A stretch of DNA of 64,000 bases. It comes from Siphonodentalium dalli (taxonomy: Eukaryota > Mollusca > Scaphopoda > Gadilida > Siphonodentaliidae). The position numbers were made by a program, and so were the translations under genes. Below are positions 50,662 through 64,000 of the stretch, piece after piece (position 1 is the stretch's first letter; each line of letters begins with the position of its first letter). A model generated the notes under the pieces. It worked only from the letters and a program-made list of their open reading frames with translations, did no database searches and was not told the origin of the DNA. Location of the stretch: the NCBI GenBank assembly GCA_032622095.1, contig CP136066.1, forward strand, positions 132,897,917-132,961,916, written 5' to 3'.

Positions 50662-51509
50662 AAAATTCCTACATAAGAAATACTCTTTATTGCTCACATT
50701 TGCTCCTCTAAGTCATCTGAGGTCAACGACACTCTATGGGTCAATTTATCCCTGTGTTTCATATTTCACCGACCAGATTGCAACCATTTTGGGTATATAA
50801 TTAGTTATTAAATTTAATTAATTATTAGTGCCCTTTTAAGAGATCTGATGTCAACGGGAACTATCTAGTAAGATTCCCCGAGTCAATTTACTCATATGTA
50901 CAAATTTTCAGCTCCAAGGTTCCAGCCGTTTCTGTATAAATTTTGTATAAGCAATCAGTAGATAAAAGCCAATTGCGACAGCCTTTCAAGTTTGACACTG
51001 CGTGTTGTAGCTAGTAGTCCCTCATATGATGTCACATGAAGGAAGATTAACGATGCATAATCCATAATGGAATATTCAAGCGCATGAATCGGCATAACTC
51101 TTCAGTTACTTGTGGCCTATCACAAAAATCTTTTCGGCAAAGTGCTCAGTGGATAAGCGGGCATCGATAAATATTTTTTTTTTTACACCGGTGTAATCCT
51201 TTAACAGAACATAAACAAAGGACTGAACATCAGTCACTAATTGTGTTTAAATAAATTTAATTGATTAGTATGTGTCATTTTCTTGATATTCAACCATACT
51301 TACATCAGCATATAGAGGGGTGAGAGTCAACAAAATCTGAAAACATTAAAATACCTCTTTCCGGTCATATCCCAACAAATGAAATTTTGTTAGGTATATA
51401 CTAAATCAATCTCTAACAACTTTGGGTCTCTTTATCTCAGTCATCATGGGTCATCTTTGGTATGATCATGAACCACCATGTGGAAGTGATATCCACAGAC
51501 AGCATGTCA
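50662..51509. other. Intergenic, nothing recognised
   Basis: AT-rich. Diverged GACATCAGATG-type strings (e.g. GTCATCTGAGGTCAA) suggest very old repeats. Confidence 0.4.
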
Positions 51510-52272
51510 CCCCCCCCCCCCCCCCCCCCCCGGCAACGTTCGTCCGTCGTCCATCCGTTCGTGGACACATATTTGTCCAGAGTTTTTCTCAGTCGTTTTT
51601 TTATCAATTTCTGTGAAACTTGGCACAGACATCAACCACCATGGGAACCTGTGCACCTGCGATTATGACCTCTGTCAGACTTTTTTTGGTGGAGTTATCC
51701 CCCCCCCCCTTTTTCGACTTAGAAATTTTTCGCAACATGTATAATTTTGTCCGAGCTTTTATTCCTACATTTTTAGGTCAATTATTTTTAACTTGGCACA
51801 GATATTTAGTACCATGGTAACCTGCATGTGCACCTGCGATTATGACGTCTGTCCGACATTTTTTGGTGGAGTTATCCCCCTTTTTCTACTTAGAAATTTT
51901 GTTGTAACATGCATAATTTTGTCCGAGCTTTTATTCCTACATTTTTAGGTCAATGTTTTTTAATCTTGGCACTGATATTTAGTACCATGGGAACCTGTGC
52001 ACCTGCGATTATGATGTCTGTCCGACTTTTTTTTGTGGAGTTATTCCCCTTTTTCGACTTAGAACAAAATCTCAACATGCATAATTTTGTCCAAGCTTTT
52101 ATTCCTACATTTTTCGGTCAATAGGTTTAAGATTAGGCTTAGGGTTGTGCACCTGCAATAGGAACTGTTATTTTATTATTTTAACTAAATGTTTACTGAC
52201 ATGTGAAACATCTTAGTATTTTAAAAACACGGGGGGTATCCTTAGTACCATTGGGACAGTCACACCTCTAGT
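51510..52272 (+). mobile_element. Family C variant element, 185-bp core
   Basis: A 22-C run (51510-51531) stands in place of the 5' hairpin, followed by GTCCGTCGTCCATCCG. Three core units of ~185 bp follow (TTATTCCTACATTTTTAGGT, GTGCACCTGCGATTATGA). The end has GGGGGGTAT and CACACCTCTAGTTT. It is related to the truncated copy at 6491. Confidence 0.7.
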
Positions 52273-53033
52273 TTCCATTTAATATCCTCGCAAGCGTAGT
52301 TTATGTGGGATATAGGAATGGGTTCAATATGTCCAATTGTAACAACTTTGAAACTCCCTACCTGAGTCATCAAAGGTCCAATTTGAATAATGAACCACCA
52401 TGGGAGAAGGGATATTCACATATTTTGGTCATTCATTTATGGCATAGTTAGGGCCCTTGGTACAAAAATGTGTATTTGCCAACATTGGATATCTGTAACT
52501 CAATTGTCGTAGGTCATGTTCAAGTCATCTTTAGTATACTAGAAATGAGGCGGCATGAAGGGAACAATAGCCACATGTAACAGATATTGTTCATTCATTT
52601 CTTATAACATTATGGCCCTTAAAGTGTAAAATACATTTATCCCTGTCAGAGACATATCCAGGAATTGTTTGGGGTGTTCTGTTTCTGTGTCGAAAATATC
52701 CCCATATAAAAATAATGCCTCCTGAGAACCCAAGTGAACTCAAGGTTTATGAATTAAACTTTATTATTCCACACCCATTGACGTGAGGCACATGTATTCA
52801 ACGGAATCCCTGCCATTGAATACATAGTAGTGTATACCTCTAGTGTGTAATACAAGCCGGAACTATTCTTGTTGACGTTGTCGCCAAGAAAGATGACGTA
52901 CATTACGTCGATCACCCGCTTCCGGTGATTCCCCCATAATTACTGGCTATTTGTCAGACTTAAATCACAATAAAGATGGCTATAGTAACAATGGAGGTGA
53001 CATTCATGGATTGAACTTATCTGACTGAACGGT
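52273..53033. other. Intergenic; one small inverted repeat
   Basis: ATGTATTCAA (52792-52801) pairs with TTGAATACAT (52816-52825). Nothing else is recognised. Confidence 0.5.
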
Positions 53034-53221
53034 GTAGAATAAATACAGAACACAACTTGCATCATAATCTCGAATCTTTTATCGAACTCGTTGCGGACGG
53101 TGCAAAGTTATATTTCACTCGAGCTACGCTCTCGCGAAATATATCCTTGCGCCATCCGCAACTCATTCGATAAAAGATTCTCGATTAAGATGCGCGTTGT
53201 GTTCTGTCTATTTATTCATCA
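53034..53221. repeat. Foldback MITE-like element, ~80-bp arms
   Basis: GAATAAATACAGAACACAAC (left) matches the inverse of GTTGTGTTCTGTCTATTTATTC (right, with two extra bases). Pairing continues through AATCTTTTATCGAA and GTTGCGGA. Overall about 85% matched. Confidence 0.8.
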
Positions 53222-53329
53222 GTACCCAGTAGAAAACAACTGGGAATTCTAAGGTTCAGCATTTCTTCCTTAGATGTATTTGGGTCTTCAGTTTGTTTAA
53301 CCTTCTGTTAAATAGAGAATGCAGTGAAA

Positions 53330-53735
53330 CTCATAGAACATCCTTTTCTCTGAAACTACTAGTGCAAGCCTATTTGGTTCATATTGGGTCTGAACTCTGA
53401 AGGGCAACTACCATTCAAATTTCTTTTAAACTGATTCAACCTGTCAAATCAGGATGGAGCTAGGGGAGTTTTTTCCCTGCAATGACATCATTGAAATTCC
53501 AAAAAACATCTCTGAATCCATGAAACTATTTGGCTTATATTTGGTATGGAGGGTCCTTATTCAAGGCTTATTGTGTGAGTTGGAGTCAGATTTGTTAAAA
53601 CAAGGTTGGAAGGTCAAAAAGGGGTGGAACTTGGAGCTTGAGACTTTTCCCTGCAATGAATTAGGTCAAATGGAGTTCAGTGGATGGTTAAAAAGGACCA
53701 GACCTAGGAGGGTGTTTACCACCCCACAATGAGTT
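53330..53735 (+). repeat. Highly diverged family B core
   Basis: It contains TTTGGCTTATATTTGGTATG, GGAGGGTCCTTATTCAAGG and GTCAGATTTGTTAAAACAAG, each recognisable from B cores. No termini. Confidence 0.6.
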
Positions 53736-54469
53736 CCGAATACCAGTAAACATAGAGGGGTGAAACATACATACAGGACCAGTTGATAAAATATAGAGTA
53801 CAAGACAGATTTCACACTGATATACTACTTATCACACCAATTTTCAACATATCAAGAGACATGAGACTGACATTGTCCTATGACATTGTCTAGCTATTAA
53901 GTATTATGAAGCTAGGAATCTTGAGTGGAGTGGTTATTTTGAAGAGAGAGTCTTACGGCTTTCTTTATTATACATTTCTTTATTTCTTTTAAGATATTTT
54001 CAACTTGGTATGGATGAGGGTGATTCAGAACATATTTTGAAGTAATTTTGAATCAGTATGTTATAGATACTAGTTTTCAATTTCTCCTATCCAATCTGTT
54101 GAGCCTCTGAGCAGTCATGACTGTCTTTGTAGAGTAATGTACCTCAGAGTGTAAACTGCAGCTACGTCAAACACACCAATGAAACCGTCTGCAACAACAT
54201 TTAATCTATGTATATCAGTCATCGTAGGTTAGGTTTGGCACCCATCACGGACCAGCCTAGAGGGCGACTTGGAAGACATCTTCTCCCTAAAAATAAAAAT
54301 GTGGCACTTCTCCCTATTTTTGTCCCAGGGACAAGTGACCTCTCTCATACCAATAATGCATATGTCCCAAAAGCATGTTTAAAATAAATTTGCTGATTAA
54401 AATGGTGTTCTCACTCACTATACTGGTTTTATAAATGAGCGCTTGTGTTGCTTTCATCTGTGCATGCAT
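53736..54469. other. Intergenic, nothing recognised
   Basis: No feature supported. Confidence 0.45.
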
Positions 54470-55740
54470 TCATCAATAATTTCCTTTAGCACACCATACA
54501 GGCCACATCACTCATCCGATCATCACCAAACTTCATTTGGATCTTCGGGGTGCCCTCTAGAATGATGGGAGCCATTGATTTTTTTTCCAAATTAAAAAAA
54601 AAAACATGACCATCAGCAGCCATCAAGGATTTCAAATTTTAATCCATCGGCACACCCAGCAGCCCGCATTTATCTGAATTTTTTTTATAAATAATTGGCA
54701 TGTTTATGGTCACCTGGATGGGAGCTATCAAACTTGAATGAATTTCGATGAAAAACATGGTAGCTGGCAGCCATCTTGGATTTACTCTTTGCATGACTAA
54801 ATCCTTTGGCACACCCTACAGACCACATTCGTCATCCAATAGTCACCAAACTTGAGAGGGATCTTCTGGGTGACCACTAGCTGGGAGCCATAACATTTTT
54901 CCAAATTTAGTTTAAAAACATGGCCAATATTTTTTATCCAGTTGATCCCAAACTTCATATGGATCATCGGGTTGACCTCTGGTATTACTAAATGTTTAAA
55001 CTTTCCACATTACTTATCACACCATTGAGTGTAATGTATGACATTATCTCGTCTCCATGTTGAGCTTCAGTGTCATTGACAATTTCAATGGAGAAATGTT
55101 TTGAAAATTTATAGGCATATTTAGGATCACCTCCAGCTCCTATCATATTTTAGCTATTTTCTATGAAAAACATGGCCGGCAGCAGCCATATTGGATTTTA
55201 CTCATTGCATGTCTTAATTCTTTGGCACAGCTTGCATGCCACATCTCTCATCCAATTATCACCAATCTTCATATGGATCTACGTGGTGACCTCTAGATGG
55301 AGACATACCAGTAAATTCATTAAAAAATATCGCCACCAGCACTCCAGAAGCCATCTTGGATTTCATATTTGAATCCATCGGCACACTCTGGAGCCCGTAT
55401 TTATTGGAGAAGTGTTTCGAAAATTTACAGGAAAGTTTAGGATCACCTCTTGTTGGCAGCTATTGAATTGGAACAATTTTCAATAAAAAAAATGGCCACT
55501 GGCAGCCATCTTGGATTTACTCTTAGCATGATTAAATCTTTTAGCACAACCTACAGGCCACATCTCTCATCCGATCATCACCAAATTTCATATGGATCTT
55601 TGGGGTGACGTCTAGATGGGTGCCATCGGTTTTATTTCCGAAATACATTAAAAAATATGACCGCCAGCAGCCATCTTTGATTTCATAAATGAAGCTATCG
55701 GCACACCCTGCAGCCCGCATTTATTGTAGAATGACCAATT
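54470..55740 (+). repeat. Degenerate family A array, about seven units
   Basis: Core strings such as GCAGCCATCTTGGATTT and CACACCCTGCAGCCCGCATT repeat irregularly. An internal 3' terminus is at 55056-55090 (GTTGAGCTTCAGTGTCATTG then ACAATTTC), implying at least two fused copies. Confidence 0.7.
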
Positions 55741-56151
55741 GTTTTGCATTTTGTGTCATAATTATTCTAGTTGCATATTAATACATTATAATGTCCTCAC
55801 ACTGTTAATATATTAACGATCAACCTATATTAACATGTTATGAATGAATAAGATGGTACCTCACATAAATGCATTATGGTCGACAAAAAAGCCGGGTAAT
55901 GCCATCTTTTACTAAATTCATGGATAAAACGCACATGAGGATTATACTGAGTAACCTGTACCTTCCATCAAACAGAATGCCTTATTACAAGTAGCCATCT
56001 GGGTACTATTGTGGTGGGTCATGTGCAGCACACATCAGTCCTGCAATCCTTATAATACAGTCATAGTCATATATCAAATTAATAAACACCATTATATATA
56101 TATATACTCTACCATAGTAGACCAGTTGTCTTTCTTCAGTAGTAGTAATTA
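55741..56151. other. Intergenic with an (AT)n run
   Basis: (TA)n lies at about 56093-56106; nothing else is recognised. Confidence 0.5.
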
Positions 56152-56761
56152 TTATACCCCCACTTTCGAAGAAAATGGGGGGTATACTGGATTGACTGCG
56201 TCCGTCTGTCCGTCACGCTTTCTCCCTCCGTGGTACCGTCCGTCCGACCTCCTAACTCGAACAACTATGAACCGATTTGAATAATTTTTTGTATGCAATC
56301 TCCTTAGGACTGCCTCTCTGCATGATGCTAATTGCAGTTCGGTCTGACTTTGTTTTTGTTAAGTTAAGCCTCATTTTCGACTTATTTTGACTTAGAAAAT
56401 TCTGTCCGACTTAATAACCTTAACAAATATGAACCGATTTCAATAATGTTTGGTATACATGCTTCTCACAATACCCTCTCTACATGATGCGGCTAGGGAT
56501 TGGCTCAGACTGTTTTTCGAAATATTACACTTCATTTTCGACTTATTTTGACTTAGAAAATTCTGTCCGACTTAACAACTTTAACAAATATGAACCAATT
56601 TGAATAATTTTTTCTGTACAAGCTTCTTGTGACACCATATCGATATTATTAGTCCGAATTTTTCTTTAAGGTTAAAAATCTTTTTTGTTGGGTTTACGGA
56701 TAATGCGGGTTGAATTTGCCACGGTGGGGGTATGCTAGTACTAGAATGCACACCTCTTGTT
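56152..56761 (+). mobile_element. Helentron-like element C2, uninterrupted
   Basis: A compact 610-bp copy of the C family: TTATACCCCCACTTTCGAAG start with G-run/TATACTGG partner, GTCCGTCTGTCCGTC tract, three ~165-bp core units (CGAACAACTATGAACCG, TTTTGACTTAGAAAATTCTG), then CACGGTGGGGGTATGC and CACACCTCTTGTT. The terminal hairpin is mutated. It serves as the reference for interpreting C1. Confidence 0.8.
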
Positions 56762-57017
56762 CATTTTATCATTGTCAAGGACATGGCATACATGAATATG
56801 TCCCATGTTATACTATTAAAGTGATGTATATTTTTGATTTTCGTTCAAAAATAAGTTGAGAACGTGTCAGTCGCAAAACATTTGTCTGTGAATTCTTGTC
56901 TTGGTTCTTTGCTTCATATTCCAAAAAGGTCTCCGCTTTTATGACAAATAAATAAACAATAATTAGAAGGATAATTATCCAATGGTTAGCTATGATTTTT
57001 CTCCATCCAGTGCTTGT

Positions 57018-57110
57018 CCCGATTCGATTCGGATTCGATGTCGACATTGGACACCCGATTCGATTCGAGATTTGATTCAGTTGCCGAATTTCCGATTTGC
57101 AAGACCTATA
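57018..57110. repeat. hAT terminus fragment (TTCGATTCGA-rich)
   Basis: CCGATTCGATTCGGATTCGA and CCGATTCGATTCGAGATTTG followed by CCGATTTGCAAGACC resemble the end region of the hAT at 8150-9266, diverged. Confidence 0.5.
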
Positions 57111-57711
57111 TGAAAATTGTATGTATGGCAGATTTTTATGATGTTCAATGGTATATATGTGAACCATCATCCACAAACAACAGGTTTTGTCCATTCATAT
57201 ATTCTTGAGTTATAACAGTTATAGCGTAAAAACACATGTGACAAATTTTGGTCTCTATTTGTATCAGACATTGCAGGTCAGATTTGTAACCAATTTACTC
57301 TGTTTTGCCAATCAAAAAACTAGAGAACAATGTTTTCCCTCAAATTATCTGGCCCCCACACCATCATCAACTGGGCATACTTGACTCCACAATTAAATAA
57401 CCCACATATCAACATGATATACATGTACTGCTGAACTTGACTAATTATGTCTCAGTTGACTCAACTTCCCTGATATTAGGTATCCCCTTTCATCAGAAGT
57501 CACTTTTGTATTGACAAAAGTCTCATATTGTTACTGAAACGATTTCCGAATGTCTCTAATCAGTGTATGGCAGAGATAATGTTTGGCTGATTGCTCTCAG
57601 ACAATCAGTTAATCCATCTATCAATAAGACCTACATCACTAACAGGTTTGCTCATATCCGTAACAATTGGCTATTGTTAGTTCTACCTTCGAACAAATTC
57701 ATAACTGATTT
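57111..57711. other. Intergenic, nothing recognised
   Basis: No feature supported. Confidence 0.45.
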
Positions 57712-59160
57712 GGAGCTATAGCCATCACTCCACATCCGTCGGTCCATCAATTGAGCCGTCCGTCCGTCAACAATTCTTTAAACTTCTTCTCCAAAACCAT
57801 AAGACCGAATGGGTTCATATTTGGTGTGGATGTTCCTTAGGTGGCTCATATTCAGATTTGTTCAATTGAGGTCACTGGGTCAAATAGTTGCGAAGCCAGG
57901 GCCTTAACTCATTTCCTCCATAGTAATCTTAAAACAACTTTTCAAGTACCTGAGGTCCAAATGGGTTCATATTTGGTATGAAGGGTCCTTGGGTGACTGG
58001 GGTTCAGATTTTGTTCAAATGACGTCACTGGGTAAAATGTGAGTGGGGCCAGGGACATAACTAAAAATAAATTCAAATGGAAAAAAAAATTCAATTATGA
58101 TTTTTAATTTTAAATTCAAATTTTGGAAAAATAACCATGTTATAACATCTGCCAGGGTACACCGACCAAATTTAGTTGAAATTTGGTCTAGGGGTCTGGG
58201 AGAAAAATTATGAACAGACAGAAACATTACCCTTGCCAGTTGATGGGTGGAGTCAGTACATGTAGTCATATACCCCTGTATATGTATGCCACAATATTAT
58301 TTGAGAAATCATCTCCTTCACTGACAACAATATAAAGCTTGTCTGCCTACCATTCTCACTCCAATGTCTCTTGTGTATGAAATGAGACCTTATTTTATCT
58401 GACAGTGTTTGATAAACAAATAACAGAAATGGCTGGATGTTTATTTGTGTCATTCATTGCATTTAAATTAGATTAATTCCCATGTGTTGTGTTCTATGCA
58501 GTATACAGGCAGGTGTTACAATATTATGTTTATATAGGCTATTAACTCCTTTTCATCTGTGATAATGATGTGTCTTATTTTTTATGCTGATGATTTCAAG
58601 GAACAATTATCAGAGGTGCCATGTTGATAACCCTTCCCTAAAGTTTTCCCTTATTTTAAGGGAAATGAACTCACTTCAATTTCTATACCCTTTGAAATTA
58701 CTTGATCAATGGATATCATAGATTGGGATTTACCTTTGGTTCAAATAGGTGCAGAGATTTAACACTCCCGCACCCACCCTATTTATGCTATGAATTCATT
58801 TTTGGTACTTGTTTATGGATTCCTATATTACATGTAATAATTTTGATATATACCAGTATTATCAGTCAGGTTTTGATAAATTTCCAACAGCTGGACATCT
58901 TAAAGTACCAGTGTAATTACAATGTAGATTGGTCCAGTTGGGAGGTAATGGGCAATGATCTATTGGGGAGGGGAGGGGTGTGCAATTAGAAATTTCAAGG
59001 TGGACAACCCCACATCCCCTCCCACTGTTCAACGAAAAACCTCTATCTGTGTCCCTGTTTAGAACTACCTGTTATAAAGTGATTTGACAAGTACTGACTA
59101 TTGTAGTCTTCAGAGTCCCAAGTCTTCTCCATCTTTACAGTCATTGACTGTCTTGTTTTT
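57712..59160 (+). mobile_element. Helentron-like element B3, degraded
   Basis: The 5' half-hairpin is GGAGCTATAGCCATCACTCC with a GTCC tract at 57737-57770. Core units at 57780-58070 (GGGTTCATATTTGGTATGAA, GGGTTCAGAT). The 3' hairpin ACAGTCATTGACTGT is at 59137-59151, followed by CTTGTTTTT. The GGTGAGC arm before it is lost. Confidence 0.7.
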
Positions 59161-62137
59161 TAAAATATATTTATTGACAAATAATGTATGGATAAATACA
59201 TAAATATAAGGGATTGGAGGATAAGTTCTGAAACACTTAGGTGGACCTCTGCTCCCTACAAACAAATATATTCAAAACAAAATTACAAAGTAATATAGCA
59301 GGCTTCATTATGATGGGCATGAAGTTTCAAATTTAATATGTATAATACTGTAGTTTGAACTTGGTTATTAAAATATGATTGTTTAACGAATCAAAGAATG
59401 GTGATGGGGTGTGTATACATATTAGGGAATATTTGAATGGGACATTTCTAAAGGAGGGTTATTAAATAGAAATTAGGGATGTTCTCCCCCCGTTTAGGAG
59501 GATAACTATATAGGGAATGGGTCAATCGATTGGGGTTACAATATGTGGGCAATAATAGGTTGTGTGGGGGTCATGAAAAGGGGTCGAAAATTTTGGCTGG
59601 TTCACAGGAGCTCATTTGTAAAAAGTCGCAAGCGTATCAGACGAGAGATGCTTCTATAATAATACTGTACTCATTATGTGTTAGGGTAATATATCCTTTG
59701 ATAAGAGCTTCATGGGATAATACGCCAAAAGATCTCATGGTTTTATCAATTCCATGCGATGATGTATATAAATGGGGTAATACATAAAAAACAGGGATTC
59801 CACAGGCGCACATGGTGTTGTCAGTGATGTGGTTTTAAGTTTATCATAATTCAGGTTGCTAAAATATTTCTGATTCAACAATGTATGATATTAATCTTAC
59901 AGTTGCACATCAATTGTCCTTGGGAAGAATGTTTTCTACATGCTTCGAGATAACAAAAGTTGTTTTCTAAATCATCTGAATTTGGTAAAAAGTAGCGGCT
60001 AACATCTCTGACAAGGGGTAGGAGCAGTTGAGATAAAAATTGCGGGGGTGGGAGGGGGGGTAGGCTTTGCTGCAGGCAGCGAGTTCGATCTGGCAATCTG
60101 CCCACCTCGACGACATGGATCAACTCACTGCTGTGATAAAAGGTTTTTTATTATATGAAGCCCAGTGTACAATAATAACCATTAAATTACAGATTTGTTT
60201 TACTCCAGTAGTTTAATTTTCTTATTTTCAACGGATAAATCATCGTTAATGGGAACATCTCGGCAATTTCCTTACGAGTGTGATCTGATTTTATCTGGGG
60301 AAATCACACTCAGTGTGATCTGAGGATTTGGATTAGATCGTCAAACAATAGTGGTATTTAGGGCAGAATAAAATATAAGATTTGCTGTGTGCTGGCATGT
60401 TGATTGCTGACCCTGGAATATCACCGCTTTCAATGCGTTCAGGGAAACCAACCATATGTTAGTCCAACTATCGAGTGATGTAAGGTCATGGTCTATTATT
60501 CATCAGGAGGGGTGTTCATAAAATATCAGAACAGATAGCACACACGGAGTCATACCTTCTTTTCTGTTTCGCTTGAAAATACAAGATCGCACCATGTCTT
60601 CAGTGGAATGTAAACCAGTTCTCATGGGTTAGGTTTGAACCCATGATACAAGTGCAAAAGGATTTATATTCATTGGTGGGAAATGTAAAGTTAATAACTG
60701 ATTATCTGAACATATCTAAGGGAACTACTGTCAATGAGTATTTAATAAAGAGAGGGTTAATATAAAATCTGGTTTTTTTTGGGGCAATTTGTCCGGTGTT
60801 CTTGCATTGTTCCGGGTTTCTTGTCGCACATTGATATGGGGATTTTATATGCCGTTCGATTTGTGTAATATGCCCTGCGATGGAGATACCAAATTGTCTG
60901 TAGGCAACTACATCCTTCAGCACTGTTCTGTTGATAATTGATGTTTTTATCCTTGCATGTAGTGTCGAAGATTGACCAGGATGATATTCCTGATCTCAGA
61001 TATTACAATTTTTGGGGATATGATTTTGTGCATTGTACATTGTGAAATGAATGTATTTTATGAAAATCTCCACTACCATGAAGGAAACATGTAGACACAA
61101 CAAAAAAAGTCTAGGATATGCACATTGGATATACAAATTTGAATTCAAAATGGAGGCATTTGCCTCATCACAAAGTTGCTTATGGTTAACAGCTTAAAAT
61201 AGGTATCAGACTAATGTTTCATATCATTTGATGGTTGTCTTTAAAATTTGTCTATCTCTTCCAGGCTACTAGTTTTATCAACAATAGGCATTTATCAAAT
61301 CATAAATAAATATCAGCAATGTCTGCTTTCCTCTAAAAAACTGTTACAAACCATAAATTCATAAGCCCGGCCCACAATGGTCTTAATTTCTTGCTACCCT
61401 ATTTGAAATTGTATAAAACTTGTAGGAGAAACATTGCACTTTAACAAACTAGGCATCCTTAAATAATGCAAACTTATATTTTCTATACCAGAATCTTAAG
61501 CATAGAGCATGAGTTATTGCCTTGAACATATAGGCCACCCTTAAAAGCTGCATGAAATATGTATCTTCTATGTATCTAGTATGTCACCTGATTGTCCTCA
61601 GTTGTTCCTGAGTCGTATCTACAAGCATTTAATAGCATAGTTAGTGAGCTACTGTTACTAGGGAGGTTTAGGTTTAAGAACTTCTAACTTCAAACTTAAG
61701 TCACATTTTTCGTATACAGCAGTATACATTGCAACGTAATAACCAGTACCATTACTTGCCATTAGCAATTACCATTACCATTACTTTTAAAATGACAAGT
61801 AATGCATTACCATCACCATTACTTTCAAAAGTAATGCTTTACAATTACCATTACTTTCAGTGTGTTGGTTTTAAAATTAAGATATAAAGACTGTGTATGT
61901 GGTCTCCCTGCTAATCCAAGTTTATAAATGTTCTTTTATAAATTATTTTTATTTTTTTAACAAAAATATAAGCTTTCATGTGCTTCCAATGGGAATGAGT
62001 TAATGGCAGTGGTAATTTCCCTTAAACGATATGAGACATTTTATGAGCAGTATACTTATTAAAACAAATGATAAACAAGGACAATCATTACCTACCCTAT
62101 TTCTTCCAAGATAATGTTACATTCTTTAGTAAGGGTT
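59161..62137. other. Intergenic, no gene recognised
   Basis: AT-rich with scattered short open frames that resemble nothing I know. 61725-61860 contains a degenerate CATTACCATTACTTT-type simple repeat. Confidence 0.4.
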
Positions 62138-62220
62138 AGAGCACAAGAATAGTTCTTTACCAGAATCAGTCGAGTCGAAGATGAGATTTATTCTGGTAAA
62201 GAACTATTCGCATGCTCTGA
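62138..62220. repeat. Inverted repeat, ~30-bp arms
   Basis: AGAATAGTTCTTTACCAGAA pairs with TTCTGGTAAAGAACTATTCG, with further GAGCA/TGCTC matches outside. Confidence 0.85.
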
Positions 62221-64000
62221 CTGACTTAGAGCACAATTGACCCCCACATAATGTGATTAACTGGAAGTGCGGCATTGAGCATGTGTTGACCACGACGCAC
62301 AATCCGTGCGCTGACCGAGATTGAACACAATAGCCCGTTAGCCACACCAAACAACATGATTAACCATGCAGTGATCACCGTTGGAATGTGAATAAATATG
62401 TCTGAAACAACGCAGACTGGTTCCATGCACATGATTAACAGGTGACCCGTATCACCAAAACCAATCACCTTGCAGATTTGTGGCCCAGATCCCATGTAGT
62501 TTGGAAAGTTGAATGTGGCAGTCGCATATATATCATGTACCATTATTTTACAAATAAGTGGATCATAAATTACAAAGAAGTCGGTCTGCCAGAAGATAAG
62601 GAGTTTGATCTTCAAGTGTTCGACATGTTTTCAACAACCATCTTAGTTTTTTGCAAAGGTAATGCTGCACATCATTATTATGTGATAAACGTGATGCTGT
62701 TACAAGAAAACTGTCTTTGTTATTAGTTATCTCGGAATTATGCGAACAATATAAATCCCAAAGTGTTTATTCATATTTCCACCACCTAGTGGTAATTCTG
62801 TTGGGTTATTGGATAACACTATTCAGTAGTTCTATTTGATTTGATTTGATCGTTGGATTAGTGGTCCTGAGTACCTGTGAATATTTTCGGAACTGGATTA
62901 GCTCTGGATAATTATAATAAATGTAATTATTCTACCAGTTAATAAATAATTCAACCAACGCATGTGTTACTGTGGCCATCCCCTTCCACTCACCCTGTTG
63001 ATGTATATATATTCTATTTTTGGTAAAGCACACCAATTACCCAAGCCTGGCAAAAAATATATCGGTGATATCCCATTGATCGACACATGCCACTCATAAC
63101 AAACAAATCGCATGGTCGTTTCAACTGTTCAATGTACGTAACTTCAATTATTATACCAGAGGCAATGCACAGGGGGTTGTAACGCACTACATTGTGAAAT
63201 TTGGTATTATAACCTCATTTACTCTACTTTTATGGCATGAAAAATGTTAAAAATTTGACTGTTTTCAGGTACCAAGAACTTCTGTAAAATATATTTTTAT
63301 TCAAAAGTGCAGTTCATATATCCATGATATCAAATCTCAAGATCATGAGAGGAGATTTAATTATTCTTTATTTGTGAAATTTTATGATTATTTTCATTAA
63401 GAAAGGCAACTACCCGTTAATAATTTGTTATATTGGAGGATTTTCATGCCATGCCTGTTGATCAATGAATAATTGGGCTGAGATGAGTTGTGGGTCATGG
63501 GCTCAAAACCAAGTTCATGCTGACCTGTGACCACCATATCTCTTGACACTGTGGCCTAATTCCTGTTGATTGGTCCCTGCTTGACTGGACCACACTGCAT
63601 GTCAACATTTGTTTGCATTGGGCTGGAATATTTGTGACTGCTTTATTCTTCATTATAATATATAGGGGCATGATGCTATATTATGCAATTAAAAATCTAA
63701 CTCAACATTATGATACAAATGAAGTGTCCTCTCATTGAGCCAAGACAATAAGCTATTTGGTGATTTGAGCTTTGTGTGAAATTATTAATTTTTCTAGCAG
63801 TTCTTGGTACCGAAAGGGGCAAAAAATTTAATTAAATTTTCAACGTCTCAAATGTATTAAAATCCATTGTTTTGTTGTCTCTTAATAATTGCTCAGATTC
63901 TACATAAAATGAAGATCATGATATGTGAAATTCAAGATTTTTGCCAGACAGATCGATCCAGAGAAATTCTTTGTTGAAGATCTCTTGCCATTTTTGGCTG
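62221..64000. other. Intergenic, no gene recognised
   Basis: A plus-strand open frame (62442-62726) contains KWIINYKEVGLPEDKEFDL and a possible donor AAAG|GTAATG at 62658. I cannot assign it to any family, so it is left as a possible orphan exon. The remainder shows nothing. Confidence 0.3.

Noticed and set aside
53454-53732. 92-codon plus-strand frame with start MELGEFFPCND
   Set aside because: It overlaps diverged family B core repeats (TATTTGGTATGGAGGGTCC), so it is repeat-derived.
62226-62726. Open frames on both strands, one with many hydrophobic residues
   Set aside because: No family recognised, no conserved splice partners; could be chance. Kept only as a possible orphan exon in the region note.

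Overview
This 64 kb window is AT-rich, intron-rich eukaryotic nuclear DNA with no operons or prokaryotic signals. I recognise one host gene. Eight exons on the plus strand (957 to 48276) encode the C-terminal 211 residues of a CDIN1 (C15orf41, CDAN1-interacting nuclease 1) orthologue. All seven complete introns are GT-AG and every reading-frame phase joins. The gene's 5' exons lie before position 1. The repeat content (pearl/Helentron-like elements with a GTCC-rich minisatellite and ~165-170 bp core repeats, a tRNA-type SINE, pogo, hAT and LINE remnants) looks like a marine invertebrate, most likely a mollusc. That placement is inference from memory of such genomes.

Layout. 1-956: upstream intron with a SINE and an element fragment. 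957-7007: exons 1-3, with a canonical Helitron (1682-2207) in the first intron. 7008-31319: a 24 kb intron that is almost entirely nested mobile DNA. It holds a hAT copy with 8-bp target duplication (8150-9266), a broken THAP-domain ORF (about 9431-9916), and two inverted copies of a repeat here called R. R copy 1 (10430-14050) is split by a 2.35 kb TIR element E (11126-13471). R copy 2 (15720-27850) is split by a pogo-like element (15852-22656) and by a Helentron-like element D (23541-27654). The pogo element contains C1, which contains A1 and B1; D contains B2. A broken tyrosine-recombinase/SGNH gene lies at 29150-29999. 31320-48276: exons 4-8. Their introns contain an L1-type pseudogene (32390-33430), two nested copies of one 9-bp-TSD transposon family (34786-37879), a LINE C-terminal ORF (39636-40364) and a perfect 220 bp palindrome (44753-44972). 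48277-64000: 3' UTR and intergenic DNA with foldback elements and further Helentron-like copies; no convincing gene.

The most notable signal is that four unrelated-looking repeat families (A, B, C, D) have the same plan. Each starts with a 5' hairpin whose first arm reappears inverted just before the 3' end. A simple GT/GTCC-rich minisatellite and ~165-185 bp core repeats follow the 5' hairpin. The element closes with a short 3' hairpin and a T-rich tail, inserted in a T run. Other repeat copies in the same window give unoccupied versions of several insertion sites, so the boundaries and nesting order can be read directly. This fits non-autonomous Helentrons (HINE or 'pearl' elements).
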